A model generated the notes under the pieces. That model ran no database searches and was not told the origin of the DNA. It saw only the letters and a program-made list of their open reading frames with translations. This document shows, piece after piece, positions 33,896 to 45,200 of a stretch of DNA of 48,256 nt (positions within the stretch are counted from its first letter, which is position 1; each line of letters begins with the position of its first letter). The translations under genes were made by a program, and so were the position numbers. Source of the DNA: Sphingobacterium sp. (GTDB taxonomy: Bacteria > Bacteroidota > Bacteroidia > Sphingobacteriales > Sphingobacteriaceae). The stretch covers positions 1-48,256 of the forward strand of contig JAITLV010000342.1 in the NCBI GenBank assembly GCA_031277685.1, given 5' to 3'.

Positions 33896-36800
33896 TTAGA
33901 ATATCACACTTAGACCAATATTAAATACACGCATCTGTGGGTAACTGCTTCCAGACACCGTTTCTAGTTCAGGATCCCACAACTTGAACTTACTGAATGT
34001 AAAAACATTTACTCCTTGCGCATACAAACGCATCGTCGACAGCTTCCATTTTTCAGTCCATTTTTTGGGTAATGTATAGCCAAACTCCAAATTCTTTAGG
34101 CGAATAAAACTCATGTCCCGCTGCCACCATGTAGACGCTTGGGAATTATTGGCAATATTGAGCGACAGGCGCGGATAAAGTGCATTTGGATTGGGATTAT
34201 CGGCACTCCACCGGTTATCTGCTACATCCGCATAAATTTGTCCCGAATTCCAGATATTGCCCGTCTGGCCGTACAAAGGCCCGCCTGCAATAATCCGGGT
34301 AATCTCACCGACACCATGAAAAAATGCAGCAATATCAAATCCTCTCCAGGATACACTCGTTCCAAAACCATAAGTTAACTGGGGCATATCGGTATCACCT
34401 ATAGCCACCATATCTTCTTTAGATATTTGTCCGTCGCCATTGATATCTCGGTATCTGATATCTCCTGGATGAGGCCCATCACCATATTTTTGTACTGGAC
34501 TATGTGCGATTTCCTCATCCGACTGAAACAAACCCATCGCTATTAAACCACGTTGCTGCCCCCAACGCTGTCCGATATCGGATTGGTAGGCCCATACAGG
34601 AATAGGTTTGTCGTCAAATAATTTTTTGTTGCGATTATAAGTAATATTACCACGAACTTGAAGACCAAAATCTCCTTGACGATGGTTAAATTCCAATGAA
34701 CCTTCCATTCCTTTGTTTTCCATTTTACCGATATTCACTAGCGGTTTTATATTGACTCCGACGATGGAAGGAACACTTTCCTGCGGGATATAGATCCCCT
34801 CACGTTTCTCCGCAAAATAATCCGCCTGAAGGGTCAGTTTATTAAACAGGGTTAGTTCCAAACCAATATTTCGCTTCAACGCACTCTCCCAAGCTACTAG
34901 AGGATTACCAGGATAACCGGTCGCAATTCCAGGCAGTATTTTCTTCCCTGCTATGCCAAATGTATATCCACCACGATCTTCCATCTCCGAGTTATAGGCA
35001 AATCGGCGCCGGCCGTCAATCTTATCACTTCCGATCTTACCAATTGATCCCCGTATCTTTAGGAAATTTACTACGGGCAACAAAGATTTAAAGAACGGTT
35101 CATTGCTCAGTACATAACCCATAGCCAAGGATGGAAAGAATCCAAAACGCTTCTTGGGCGCAAAATTTTCCGATCCATTATAGCCAAAGTTTCCTTCGAT
35201 AAAATATCGATCCAGATAGGAATAAGTCAGACGGGAAGCAATCCCGGTATTGCGATAAGGGAGCGCCGCAATGTAATTTTTACTTGGAAAATTATTCGTC
35301 CTTTCGCGCATAGAAAACAAAAATAGTCCACCTAAACGATGCTTTTCAGCAAAAAGGCGATCATACATAAGTGAACTTTCAAAGTTAATTGCCCGCTCGC
35401 CAGAATGCCAATCTTCCAGCTCGAAATAGTCGCTTCCTGCGCCATTATCTTTCAGAATCAGATTTCCATCGCTGTCCCGTGCATTCTTCTTATCCACATA
35501 ATAAGTGACGGGATTCTTACGACGATCCAGTGCAGTCCAATTCTTGGCGTCCCAAGAGAACTTGACATTGGCTCTTAACCCTGGGGTTATTAATTCAGAG
35601 AAATCCTGCGTTACACCAACCAGGGATTGCGCATTATTCCAAAAATCTTTCGAATATCCTGTCGTATTTAGAAAATAATAGGGACTCATTGCATAGGCGC
35701 CGGTCGAAAATTCTGTTGGGGTTGCCACAGGAGTGGTGTGCAAGATAATATCATACATGGTTCCTAAATCTACACCTAAACGATTTTTCGTTTCAAACTG
35801 ATTGGAAAGATTCAAATTGACTTCGGTCGAAGGTGAAAGTTTAATGTCTACATTTGACCGGAAATTGATCCGGTCAAAATTCACAGAAGGATCATAGTTT
35901 GACGTTTTACGAGGTTGAAAAATTCCATTTTCTCTCATATAGGAGCCTGAAACATAATACTTGATAAAGTCTCCACCTCCAGTTATATTCATGTTAAGTC
36001 TTCCGTTGGACGTTCTATCCTTAAATATTTCCTGCATCCAATCCACATTTGGGTAGACATCCGGATCTGACTTATTGATATGCTTGTTGATCTCTTCTTG
36101 CGATAATGGAGCTTTACCAGATTGTTCATAATTAAGATCATGATAATAGTCCAACCATTGTGCAGCATTAGCCAGTTTCGGTAGTCGTATTGGTTCCAAT
36201 ATACCCCGTTCGAAACGGGCATTGATTGTTGGTTTGGCACTTTTCTTTCCTCTTTTTGTAGTGATGATCACTATTCCATTGGCTCCTCTCACACCATACA
36301 CGGCAGTCGCAGTCGCATCTTTTAAGACTGAAAAAGACTCTACATCCTCAGGGTCCACTAAATCCATCGGGCGTTCGATGCCATCGACCAAGATCAATGG
36401 ACTGTTACTCCCGGCGAAACTACTGACCCCCCGTATCCAAAACGATGTTGCTGATCCTGGTTCTCCCGAGCCTTGTACTGTAACAACACCTGCCATTTGT
36501 CCCGCCAATGAACTACTGATTTTCGCCACGGGTGTTTTTAACTGTTGTGGAGAAACACTGCTGATAGCACCTATCACACTGATTTTACGCTGTTTGCCAT
36601 AAGCAACAACTACAGCTTCCTCCAGATCACTCACCGCAGCTTCTAATGTTACGTTCACTTGATTCGAGCTTGTTATGGTATGTTCAGCAGATTGATATCC
36701 GACCAAAGAAAATACAAGTATCTTATGCTGCTCTTCTATTTCCAGGGCATACTGTCCCCTAGCATCGGTCTTTGTGGCTATATTCGTTCCCTTCACGCCA

Positions 36801-37267
36801 ACAGTAACACTTTCCAATGCATTCCCCTTTGCATCCGAAACGACTCCACTTATCTTCCTTTTCTGGGCAGGCATCACCGGACTCATCATTGAGGAAACAG
36901 TCCCGCCCTGTTTTGCTATGATTAATACTGTATTGAGATTCAGCTCATAAGTTAGGTTTCGTTCTGATAGAAACTCCTGGAGGAACTCTTTAAAATTTTT
37001 GCGATTTGCTTTAACAGTTACTCTTTTCTGTTTGTTAATCAAATTATTATTATACAGAAACTCGTACCCCGTTTGTTTTTGAATCTCGTCCAGGACATCC
37101 ACCAAACGTCCATTTTTTATATCCAAAGTCACCTGCTGGCCAAAGCTCGATGCATACACATGCACCATGGAGATGATGAGGATTAGTATACATACTTTCA
37201 TCCTGATAAATGCTTTTACAAAGAATTTTTGTGTAAAAAAGCAACTTTTGCTATTCCTTTTATACAT
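33896..37267 (-). CDS. SusC/RagA-type TonB-dependent transporter with STN domain
   Basis: The 1123-aa outer-membrane protein begins with a long signal region (F-I-R-M-K-V-C-I-L-I-L-I-I-S-M-V). An STN (secretin/TonB N-terminal) domain occupies about 45-120, with D-V-L-D-E-I-Q-K-Q-T-G-Y-E-F. A CarboxypepD-reg-like domain follows (I-S-G-V-V-S-D-A-K-G), then the plug (A-V-V-V-A-Y-G-K-Q-R; I-R-G-V-S-S-F) and the beta-barrel. The STN domain lets it signal to an anti-sigma factor, and FecR and ECF genes lie just upstream. Import of an oligosaccharide with the SusD partner is the expected role. Confidence 0.95.
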   Translation of the reverse strand: MYKRNSKSCFFTQKFFVKAFIRMKVCILILIISMVHVYASSFGQQVTLDIKNGRLVDVLDEIQKQTGYEFLYNNNLINKQKRVTVKANRKNFKEFLQEFLSERNLTYELNLNTVLIIAKQGGTVSSMMSPVMPAQKRKISGVVSDAKGNALESVTVGVKGTNIATKTDARGQYALEIEEQHKILVFSLVGYQSAEHTITSSNQVNVTLEAAVSDLEEAVVVAYGKQRKISVIGAISSVSPQQLKTPVAKISSSLAGQMAGVVTVQGSGEPGSATSFWIRGVSSFAGSNSPLILVDGIERPMDLVDPEDVESFSVLKDATATAVYGVRGANGIVIITTKRGKKSAKPTINARFERGILEPIRLPKLANAAQWLDYYHDLNYEQSGKAPLSQEEINKHINKSDPDVYPNVDWMQEIFKDRTSNGRLNMNITGGGDFIKYYVSGSYMRENGIFQPRKTSNYDPSVNFDRINFRSNVDIKLSPSTEVNLNLSNQFETKNRLGVDLGTMYDIILHTTPVATPTEFSTGAYAMSPYYFLNTTGYSKDFWNNAQSLVGVTQDFSELITPGLRANVKFSWDAKNWTALDRRKNPVTYYVDKKNARDSDGNLILKDNGAGSDYFELEDWHSGERAINFESSLMYDRLFAEKHRLGGLFLFSMRERTNNFPSKNYIAALPYRNTGIASRLTYSYLDRYFIEGNFGYNGSENFAPKKRFGFFPSLAMGYVLSNEPFFKSLLPVVNFLKIRGSIGKIGSDKIDGRRRFAYNSEMEDRGGYTFGIAGKKILPGIATGYPGNPLVAWESALKRNIGLELTLFNKLTLQADYFAEKREGIYIPQESVPSIVGVNIKPLVNIGKMENKGMEGSLEFNHRQGDFGLQVRGNITYNRNKKLFDDKPIPVWAYQSDIGQRWGQQRGLIAMGLFQSDEEIAHSPVQKYGDGPHPGDIRYRDINGDGQISKEDMVAIGDTDMPQLTYGFGTSVSWRGFDIAAFFHGVGEITRIIAGGPLYGQTGNIWNSGQIYADVADNRWSADNPNPNALYPRLSLNIANNSQASTWWQRDMSFIRLKNLEFGYTLPKKWTEKWKLSTMRLYAQGVNVFTFSKFKLWDPELETVSGSSYPQMRVFNIGLSVIF

Positions 37268-37329
37268 TTGTATAGATTTGGTATTAAATGGTTTATAAAT
37301 GATTAGGTCTATTTAATTGCTAAACATCG

Positions 37330-37356
37330 ATCGGGAGTGTTGCGAGCACTTCCGAT
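37330..37356 (-). other. Stem-loop between fecR-like and susC-like genes
   Basis: ATCGGGAGTG (37330-37339) pairs with CACTTCCGAT (37347-37356), with one G-T pair and a 7-nt loop. No strong U run follows on the minus strand. It may be a weak terminator after the FecR gene or a leader structure for the transporter mRNA. Confidence 0.5.
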
Positions 37357-37380
37357 TACTTTTAGCCTTATATCGCATTG

Positions 37381-38556
37381 TCACATAACAAGGACCCTCC
37401 CATCCTGAATTTTAAATTTATAATTGGAGATCTTTTCGAGCTGTCCAAATAAATCCGAAAGCTTCTTGGTCCTTTTCACCATACCTGTAAAATGGTCTTT
37501 TGAAGGAGATTGTATCTTGATCTCCCTGATATCATACCATTCTTTGACCTTTTGAAGTACGGTTTCTATATCATCCTCAGTAAAGCGAAAAAAACCGTCA
37601 CGCCAAGCCAAAATTTCTTTTAGATCAGCCTGTTTCAATACGATCTGCTGTTGCTGTGGATCCGATTGTGCCTGCATACCGGGAACCAGGATTTTATGGT
37701 TATTGCCCACACTGACTTCTACTCTGCCTTTGATTAGCGTTGTCAGGGTTTTCATTTTGGTCAGATCAGAAGAGACATTAAATTGTGTTCCCAGTACCTT
37801 GATCCTTGTTTGTTTTGTTTCTACAATAAAAGGTTTGGTTGGATCATGGGCAACATCAAAATATGCTTCACCGTCTAAGAAAACAATCCGGTTGGTTGTT
37901 TCGAAATGTACGGGATAAGTTAAACTGGATCCGGAATTTAAATGTACTGTTGTTCCATCAATCAGCTGTAATTTCAATGCACTCCCTTTGGGACTATGAA
38001 ATGTCCGCTTTTCAGAACTGTTTTCACTGTGCTTCAACTGATAGCGTAAAGTTCCATCGTTATCCTTAATAATCGTCAAATTTCCCTTACTCAATGATTC
38101 AGGATTGTCAGCAGAAATTGAATATTGCTCGCCTGTTGAAAGTGTAAGGGTTGGCGTATTCCCTTCAGGGAGGGCAATATCATTGCTTAAAAACGGTCTA
38201 GGTTGTTCAGTCAACTGCTCTTTACGCGTTACTAAGTATAGGAATGCAAAACAAAAAAGAACAGCTGTAGCAGCTACACTGCCCCACTTCACATAATTCA
38301 TTCTGCTCCTCTTGTTATAGGATGATTCTTCGTTACCTTCGGCAATATAAAGGGACAACTGTTCCATTACACTATCCCTGTCAAATAGCTCCGAGCGAAC
38401 TGGAATTTCCTCTTCCATACGTTCGAAAAGAGACGAAAAATCGGACTCATTCAGATCGTCCAACCTATCTAACATCTCTTTTAACTCTAGTCGCGAGATT
38501 GTATTTCGGAAATAATGGGTCAGCAAATAGTGTAGTCTTTCGTCTTGCATGGTCAA
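37381..38556 (-). CDS. FecR-family anti-sigma factor
   Basis: The 391-aa inner-membrane protein has a cytoplasmic N-terminus that would bind the sigma factor, one membrane helix near residues 90-108 (S-V-A-A-T-A-V-L-F-C-F-A-F-L-Y-L-V) and a periplasmic FecR domain: F-L-D-G-E-A-Y-F-D-V-A-H-D-P-T-K-P-F-I-V and T-R-I-K-V-L-G-T-Q-F-N-V. The C-terminal part resembles the DUF4974 region. It passes the signal from the STN domain of the SusC-like protein to the ECF sigma factor encoded 77 bp upstream. Confidence 0.94.
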   Translation of the reverse strand: MTMQDERLHYLLTHYFRNTISRLELKEMLDRLDDLNESDFSSLFERMEEEIPVRSELFDRDSVMEQLSLYIAEGNEESSYNKRSRMNYVKWGSVAATAVLFCFAFLYLVTRKEQLTEQPRPFLSNDIALPEGNTPTLTLSTGEQYSISADNPESLSKGNLTIIKDNDGTLRYQLKHSENSSEKRTFHSPKGSALKLQLIDGTTVHLNSGSSLTYPVHFETTNRIVFLDGEAYFDVAHDPTKPFIVETKQTRIKVLGTQFNVSSDLTKMKTLTTLIKGRVEVSVGNNHKILVPGMQAQSDPQQQQIVLKQADLKEILAWRDGFFRFTEDDIETVLQKVKEWYDIREIKIQSPSKDHFTGMVKRTKKLSDLFGQLEKISNYKFKIQDGRVLVM

Positions 38557-38633
38557 ATTGGTTCGTACGTTCTAAGTTTATATTAGGCAGTACACCACAA
38601 ATGCAAAAAAGGACTACATGAAAGGCAGATTTT

Positions 38634-39212
38634 TTAAAAAAAATAAAAAAATAGGGATAATAATAGATTTCGTCCAGATCGGACCTCCTTCAGGTATCTT
38701 GACGCTCGGGCAAGATGATTCTTTACTGTATTTTTAGAAAGATTCAATTCCTCGGCAATTTGCTGCTGGGGTACGCCATCCACCCTGCTCAAAGTAAATA
38801 CAAGTTTTTGCTGGGCCGGTAGTTGCGAAAGGTAATGCTCAATTTCTTGGGATAGCTCTTTTCGCTCCATCACCTGATCGGCCATCTCCGACTGCCTTTC
38901 AATGTGATAGGCCAACAACTCAAAAGCAGCGTGAGAACGTTTAATACTTCTTAGTTTGTTAAATGACTCTCTTTTGGCCATAACATATAAAAAAGGCCAG
39001 AGGCCCACATCTTGTTTTATGCCTTCGCGGTTGGTCCATAGCTTAACAAAAACTTCTTGCACAACATCCTCACTCCAGCCTGTATCTTTCAACAGATGAA
39101 AGGAAACATTAAAGATTCGATCCGCATACAGCCGGTAAAGCTGTAGCAAAGCGGTCTCGCTTCCCATAGCGAGATCCTGAATCAAATTGGCTTCATAAAA
39201 TTCTTTTCTCAT
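38634..39212 (-). CDS. ECF-type RNA polymerase sigma factor (FecI-like)
   Basis: This 192-aa protein has sigma region 2 (A-L-L-Q-L-Y-R-L-Y-A-D-R-I-F-N and W-S-E-D-V-V-Q-E-V-F-V-K-L-W) and region 4 (L-P-A-Q-Q-K-L-V-F-T-L-S-R-V-D-G-V-P-Q with the helix-turn-helix I-A-E-E-L-N-L-S-K-N-T-V-K-N-H-L). With the FecR-like and SusC-like genes it forms a trans-envelope signalling chain that turns on the uptake operon. A 220-bp gap separates it from the GH2 gene; no clear consensus promoter is visible there. Confidence 0.95.
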   Translation of the reverse strand: MRKEFYEANLIQDLAMGSETALLQLYRLYADRIFNVSFHLLKDTGWSEDVVQEVFVKLWTNREGIKQDVGLWPFLYVMAKRESFNKLRSIKRSHAAFELLAYHIERQSEMADQVMERKELSQEIEHYLSQLPAQQKLVFTLSRVDGVPQQQIAEELNLSKNTVKNHLARASRYLKEVRSGRNLLLSLFFYFF

Positions 39213-39432
39213 AACCCAAGTCCCAACTCTTCAATATATTGGTCGTTTTTCCTTTTAGGCAACAATAAGTTTACCGAGGCAGTGTTAATTAGTTCAGCAC
39301 TTTATCTTCATTGAACTTCCATTTTAAAAAAATTATTTATGCGTCAGAGCATATAAATAGTCCATTGTTCAGGCCGCAAAAGGCTTATTAGTCTATTTTT
39401 ATCATTTTTTCTGACACCCAATTACTCCTGGA

Positions 39433-42222
39433 CTAATAAATAGCACCGGGAGCCGCCTTTTCCTGTGACTCTTTATATTGTAAAATCTGCTGCAATACCT
39501 CAGGATTTTCGATAATTTTCGGGTCAAACTTGGCACTATTCATATAACTAAGAATAGATTGCAGCATCTGTTTTGCCACAGGCCTATTGTCTAGATCAGT
39601 CGCTAGATCAAATGAAGCCACCATCAATTTACCTTTCCCCACTGCCCCCTCGAAAAGCGAAGCCAATTTTCTATTGTTTGTAAAATTATCTATCATCTCC
39701 ACAATGGTTTGTCCACCTTTCATTTGATTCATAAGCATCGTCGTGGACTTGATCTGCAGATCCCACCATTGCCAGTCAGTATGTCCTTCTGTTGGGAAGC
39801 TAGCAAATACAGGATGCTTTGGGTCACAGAGCAAGCCCATTGTTCCTGCCTGTTTTGGGAAATGTACCGGACTCCAGAATACTGGAACAAATTTCCCTTC
39901 GATACCCATAATTTTTTTCCAGTCAGGATTTAGAAGTACTTTTCTTCCAGCCTTCAACAAACCTAGCGCTTCATCCAATTCACGTGTATAGCTTACTTCG
40001 GCAAAATCAATTTTATTTTCCTTAGGATATACCCATATATTCCAATGATTCTGATAAGTTGTCCCTTTGATGTGGATATGAACTGTCAGTTTTTTGGCTT
40101 GCGCTATTGCCCGCAGCGGTATTTCAAAACGGCCAACATTCGCATTATGCCCCTGCGCTATCGCCGTTTGAAAATGACCTTGGGCAATAGTTCTTTCTCC
40201 ATCTTTCATCGACCACTCAATCAACTGCCCTTCCAATGCTCCAGCGCCGTAATTACTGATATCCATTATACCTTCAAATACTTCATCGTTGGTATATACA
40301 GCTTTCGCAAATTGAAGTAGAGGAACTACCGGGGCGCAAAATTGTCTAAAATCAGCCGCCGATAAAATATTTTTACTATCCCAGAAAGCATCCAATAATC
40401 CCACTAAAGCAGTACCTTGGCCCGGAAAATCATGGAGATCCAATAGCTGGTAACCGCTGATACCCGGAGTTTTCAACGCTCTTTCCAACTCTTCTTTGTA
40501 CAGAATCGCAGCCAGCTTGCCTGAAGACCTCGTGTAGGCCTTGGCTTTATGTAATAAACCTTTGCTTTTCAGATCCTCAGCTACTGCAATAAAATTGAGC
40601 GGTTTTAAAACCCCCTTGTATTTTTTGATTTCCTCCAAATTGGGGTAAACAGCATATTGTCCTATCTCATGCGTCACGACAGGAATCGAAACACCATCCA
40701 ATGAAGCGCTGTAATTTTTATTAAAGACAGGAGGTTCACTATTAAATACCCCCTGCCCTCTTACCCATCCTTTTGCCGTCCACTGTGTAATCAGAAAATC
40801 ATCAAAAGGTTCGCCAACAATTCCATGTCCTTGTTGAAAAGTAAAGGATGTTGCCGTATATAGGTGTCTCTTATCTTTCTCTTTTATATGTTTTACCAAT
40901 GCATTGAGGGCATCAAAATCACCACTCAGTTCATTCCCCATACTCCAAAAGCAAAACGACGGATGATTACCATACTGTTTGATCATCCTGTCAGCCTCTT
41001 CGTATAAAAAACGGAGCACCGCATCATCTTTCCCGACATTGTTCTCCCATATTGGCAATTCAACCTGGAGATAAAACCCCATTTCATCAGCCACAGCGAA
41101 TGCCGCTTCCGGAGGACACCAGGAGTGAAAACGTAAATGATTAAGCCCCCATTGTCGTGCTGTTAGAAAAACCTTCTGCCAGCCAGCTTTATCCATTGGC
41201 GGATGACCAGTCAATGGGAAAATACTGCATTCCAATGTCCCTCTGAGAAACAAGGGTTCACCATTTATTTTCAGAACAGTCCCCTCTTTTGACAACTCCC
41301 GCATACCAAAAGAAGTTTCTATCTGATTTATTCCCGCATTTGACTGACATTCCACTTCGGCCTCATAGAGATTTGGTGAAAATTCATTCCATGGTCGTGT
41401 ATTCACTCCAAGATCGTAACTCAAGTGTATACTGGAGTCACCAGGCACCAGTGCAATCTCTTTTTCAACCGTTGGTAAATATGTCTTATCGCCTTTAAGT
41501 TTAATGCGTACTTTGAGAATACTATTGGTTTTTTTCTGTGTTTTATTTGAAAGTGCGATGCACATATCCAAACGCTTTGATCGCAATACAGGGAAAACAG
41601 CTAACTGCCTGATATGAATCAGATCCCGTGCTTCAATATACATCGAGCCGATTATACCGTTCCACATAATCTGCGTATGGTCGGTATACGCATGTGCCAT
41701 ATCATCGACACTGATCGCCAATTTTTTACGGTTATCAATACGAATTGTCAAACGATGCTTTTTTCCCGTCTGTAAAAATGAACTTAGATCAAACTCATGT
41801 GCACTGACAAGGCTACGCTGTTTTTGTGGTACTTCGACTCCGTCAATCCAGACTGTGGACTCCCATATAATCCGTTCTAAATTGAGAATCATCTCTTTAC
41901 CCGCCCAGCCTTTTGGGATAAGCACTTCCTTGGTATACCAAGCTGCTCCGACATACCGATGTTTCCTCGTCAGGTGTGAAAGCTGAGGTTTAGTAAGTGC
42001 TGGTATTAGGGTATTTTCTACCCCCAATCCTGCATCGTCAGTTGTGCCCGGCAATTTGATAGATGTCATAAAAGACCTGTTAGTCCATCCGTTTTTCTCC
42101 CCCACATCTTCTGGGTCAAGCTGCACATGCCATTGTCCAGCGAGATTAAGCTGACGTCCGCCCTCTGCTAAAACGCAGTAACTTTGTAACAAAGCAATTA
42201 TTAAAATAATGTAACGATGCAT
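39433..42222 (-). CDS. GH2-family glycoside hydrolase
   Basis: The 929-aa protein has a signal peptide, a jelly-roll sugar-binding domain (about 25-185) and an immunoglobulin-like domain. A TIM barrel follows with the acid/base E431 in S-M-G-N-E-L-S-G-D and the nucleophile E519 in V-T-H-E-I-G-Q-Y. The 88-residue spacing is normal for GH2. A long C-terminal region (about 640-929) includes Trp-rich Q-W-W-D-L-Q, a carbohydrate-related extension. GH2 enzymes act on beta-galactosides, glucuronides, mannosides or related links; the exact substrate cannot be read from sequence. It follows the DUF5107 gene by 9 bp. Confidence 0.87.
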   Translation of the reverse strand: MHRYIILIIALLQSYCVLAEGGRQLNLAGQWHVQLDPEDVGEKNGWTNRSFMTSIKLPGTTDDAGLGVENTLIPALTKPQLSHLTRKHRYVGAAWYTKEVLIPKGWAGKEMILNLERIIWESTVWIDGVEVPQKQRSLVSAHEFDLSSFLQTGKKHRLTIRIDNRKKLAISVDDMAHAYTDHTQIMWNGIIGSMYIEARDLIHIRQLAVFPVLRSKRLDMCIALSNKTQKKTNSILKVRIKLKGDKTYLPTVEKEIALVPGDSSIHLSYDLGVNTRPWNEFSPNLYEAEVECQSNAGINQIETSFGMRELSKEGTVLKINGEPLFLRGTLECSIFPLTGHPPMDKAGWQKVFLTARQWGLNHLRFHSWCPPEAAFAVADEMGFYLQVELPIWENNVGKDDAVLRFLYEEADRMIKQYGNHPSFCFWSMGNELSGDFDALNALVKHIKEKDKRHLYTATSFTFQQGHGIVGEPFDDFLITQWTAKGWVRGQGVFNSEPPVFNKNYSASLDGVSIPVVTHEIGQYAVYPNLEEIKKYKGVLKPLNFIAVAEDLKSKGLLHKAKAYTRSSGKLAAILYKEELERALKTPGISGYQLLDLHDFPGQGTALVGLLDAFWDSKNILSAADFRQFCAPVVPLLQFAKAVYTNDEVFEGIMDISNYGAGALEGQLIEWSMKDGERTIAQGHFQTAIAQGHNANVGRFEIPLRAIAQAKKLTVHIHIKGTTYQNHWNIWVYPKENKIDFAEVSYTRELDEALGLLKAGRKVLLNPDWKKIMGIEGKFVPVFWSPVHFPKQAGTMGLLCDPKHPVFASFPTEGHTDWQWWDLQIKSTTMLMNQMKGGQTIVEMIDNFTNNRKLASLFEGAVGKGKLMVASFDLATDLDNRPVAKQMLQSILSYMNSAKFDPKIIENPEVLQQILQYKESQEKAAPGAIY

Positions 42223-42231
42223 GTTGGAAAT

Positions 42232-45200
42232 TTAATTATTAAAGGTCACTTCATCCATAAAAGAACGCAATACGGATAAACAGCCTTGATGATGCGGTTC
42301 CAGCCGCCTCACTTGGGTCAAGTAATTCTTGGCCAAGATCAGATCTCCCTTACCCAGGTAACCTAAACCCATTACGTACAGACAATGAACCCTATTCTTA
42401 TGATCCAGATCATCCTCCCAGATATCCATATCGGGCAAGGAAACGGCAAAATAGTCTATTTTAAAAGGTTTATCTAGGTAGGTTTTACCGTGATCAATAA
42501 GACTTTGAAAACATTGTTCAGCTTTCTCCGTTTGTTTGAGCGCTAGCCATGCCAAGCCTTGAAAAAGAATTTTATCTGGCTGTGGATCGTTATAAAAAAG
42601 AGCTTGTTGCGGCTCTTCAGCTCCCTCTGTCGCTCTTATGAGATAAGCTTTTGCTTCCTCTTCTTTTCCAGATAAACGATACAAAATTCCCTTATAGTAA
42701 TTAATATCATTCTCCTCCATCGTAATTAGCTTGCCTTCACCAAGATTATGCGGGTAACGATCAATGGCTGTTAAAAGTACCATTGCTTCTTTCAAATTAT
42801 TAGCCTTTAACGCTTCTTTTGCCAATTCAAGGTGACATATCGTATATTGACGCGAAACCTTTCCTTCTCCTCCTTCCCAAGGTTTAAACTGTCGTGAAGC
42901 AAGCAATTGCCTTGCCTCATCATATCTACCCAACAGATTAAAAAGCGTAATTCGCTCTAAGAAAAGATCATCTCTGCTGGCAACAAGATCTGCATATTTG
43001 TCCAATAATGCCAATCTATCCACATAGCTATACCCCTGTTTTTTATATAACTGATGAAGTTCCATCAACAATCGTGCATCTGTCCCATCCAATGAAAATG
43101 CCTTTTCAAGAAGGCCGACTGCTTCTCCTTGCCTGCCCAATCGATTATAGTAAGCCAAAGCTAAGTTCCTAAAAACGGTAGGGAACCGTTGATCCAACTG
43201 TACCGATTGCTCCCAGCAGTCTACAGCATCTTGGTGCTGTCTTTTTCCATACCATAGATTTCCCAAGTAATAATATGCTTTCGCATCATTGTTATTGTGC
43301 AGAATCGCGTCCTGAAGAATCACTATTTCCTCTAGCCTATTTGGGAAACAATAAGCGGGATCCATCTGACTTGCTTTGTCATAATATGCGTCTGCCTGAT
43401 TATGCTTTGCTGTACACGCTTTAAAATACCCCAAAGCATAGTAAATCATTGGATATACCTGTAATGGATCATCAATTGTCTTTTCTAATAACAAAATAGC
43501 CTCTTCATACAAACCAGCCTGGGCAAAATCCAGGGCATACTCTACGACACTTTGTATATTTACATTACGCAACTTGAGAATAGGCAATAAAATAGTCTCG
43601 TCTTCTGCCAGAAGGTACCATTCAAACTGACAGCCCATATTGAACGGATCTATTTTCAAAGAATCTTTTACATAGTCTAACGCCTCCGCGACCCGCCCGA
43701 GCTTCCGCAAAATCGAAGTTTTTAACTGTCGGGCTTTATGATGTTTCCAATTTCGGTTAATCGAGCGCTCTATTTTATCCAATGCGCCATCCCACTGCCC
43801 TCGTTTTGCATCTATCTGTGCAAGGCCAAAATAACCAGCATCCTGCCAGGCCGCATTCCATGTTGCTTTATAAAAAGCTGTATAGGCGGCATCCAAGTCA
43901 CCAGATTGTTGTAATGCTACACCAAGATTATAATAAGATTCACCATCGTAAGGATTTGGATTACGTTCGGTAAGTCGCGCAATAGCCTTACGAAAATAAG
44001 GTATTGACTCACTGATTTTTCCATTCCTCAACAAAAAAGCACCCATGGCATTATTACACCTACTATCATGAGGATCTCGCTGCAATGCCTCAAGATAGTA
44101 GTCTGTCGGGTTATAAGTCGCATGTCGATATTGTTCGAGGTGCTGCCCCGTCAGAAACAATTCCTCCATCGTTTGGACAGCTTCTGGTGTTAAAGCGGCT
44201 TGTGCTGGTTCGGGAATATCTGTAATGTTCTTTTGTCTCTCCAACTGATAATACAGTATTTCATTGTGATCAGTATCATAAATGGATAGTATCAAATTAA
44301 ATGGATCACAGTCCAAGTCAGAGATGGTCTGTTTATAAATATTGCGCGGTGAACAACAAATCTCTTCTTCCAGATAGACCTGTCCATCTTTATCTCTGAG
44401 TACAATTTTCAGTTCTTCAAATATTGCCGTTGCATATAAAATAATGTGTGCGGTCCCTTGCTGCACATCCATATTCAATACAAGGTCTTTTGTGGCATTT
44501 TTCACCTGCCCCACAACAGCATACGGCATGAAATACTGCGACCATGATTTCGCTTCGTAGGGCTGCAACCAAGCAAAATCCGGTTGATTGTCAGTATATA
44601 CGCCCGCCATTAATTCGATGTAAGGCCCGTTCTCATCCGTCAGATTTCGATCCCAAGCCAGACCAAAATCACCATTGCCCCAGGTCCATTGTTTCTTTCC
44701 CGGAGAAATATGATGGTCGGCAACATGTAGCATTCCTGCATTGGTCTGTCCTGCTTCATATCCACCAACAAAATTATACTTTGACTGAATAGCCATATAG
44801 GAAGTCGGAACGGGAATATTCTTGTATTTTGCGATGTCGACACCTGCAGAGTAATCGTATTTGTAATAGGTCCCGGTCGCAATTGGGAATGTTGACACTT
44901 CACGTTTGCCATGATCAAACACAGCGTTTACATCGGGAGGGAAAACAGAATAATAATCATCGTTTACAACAACCGCCGGATTGGCCCACCAAAGGAAGGT
45001 TTGTGGTAATGCCGTCCGGTTATAAACCTGCACCTTGATTTCAATATAAGCCTTATCTGGGTATAAGGTGAATCCTTGCATGGCTTTCATCCGAAACATG
45101 CGTTCAATTTCATTGCACCAGACTGTCACACTCCCATCTGCATTATGTTCGATTAAATATTCTGTCGGCATAAAAGTTGTCGGCCGATGATGTTGGGGCC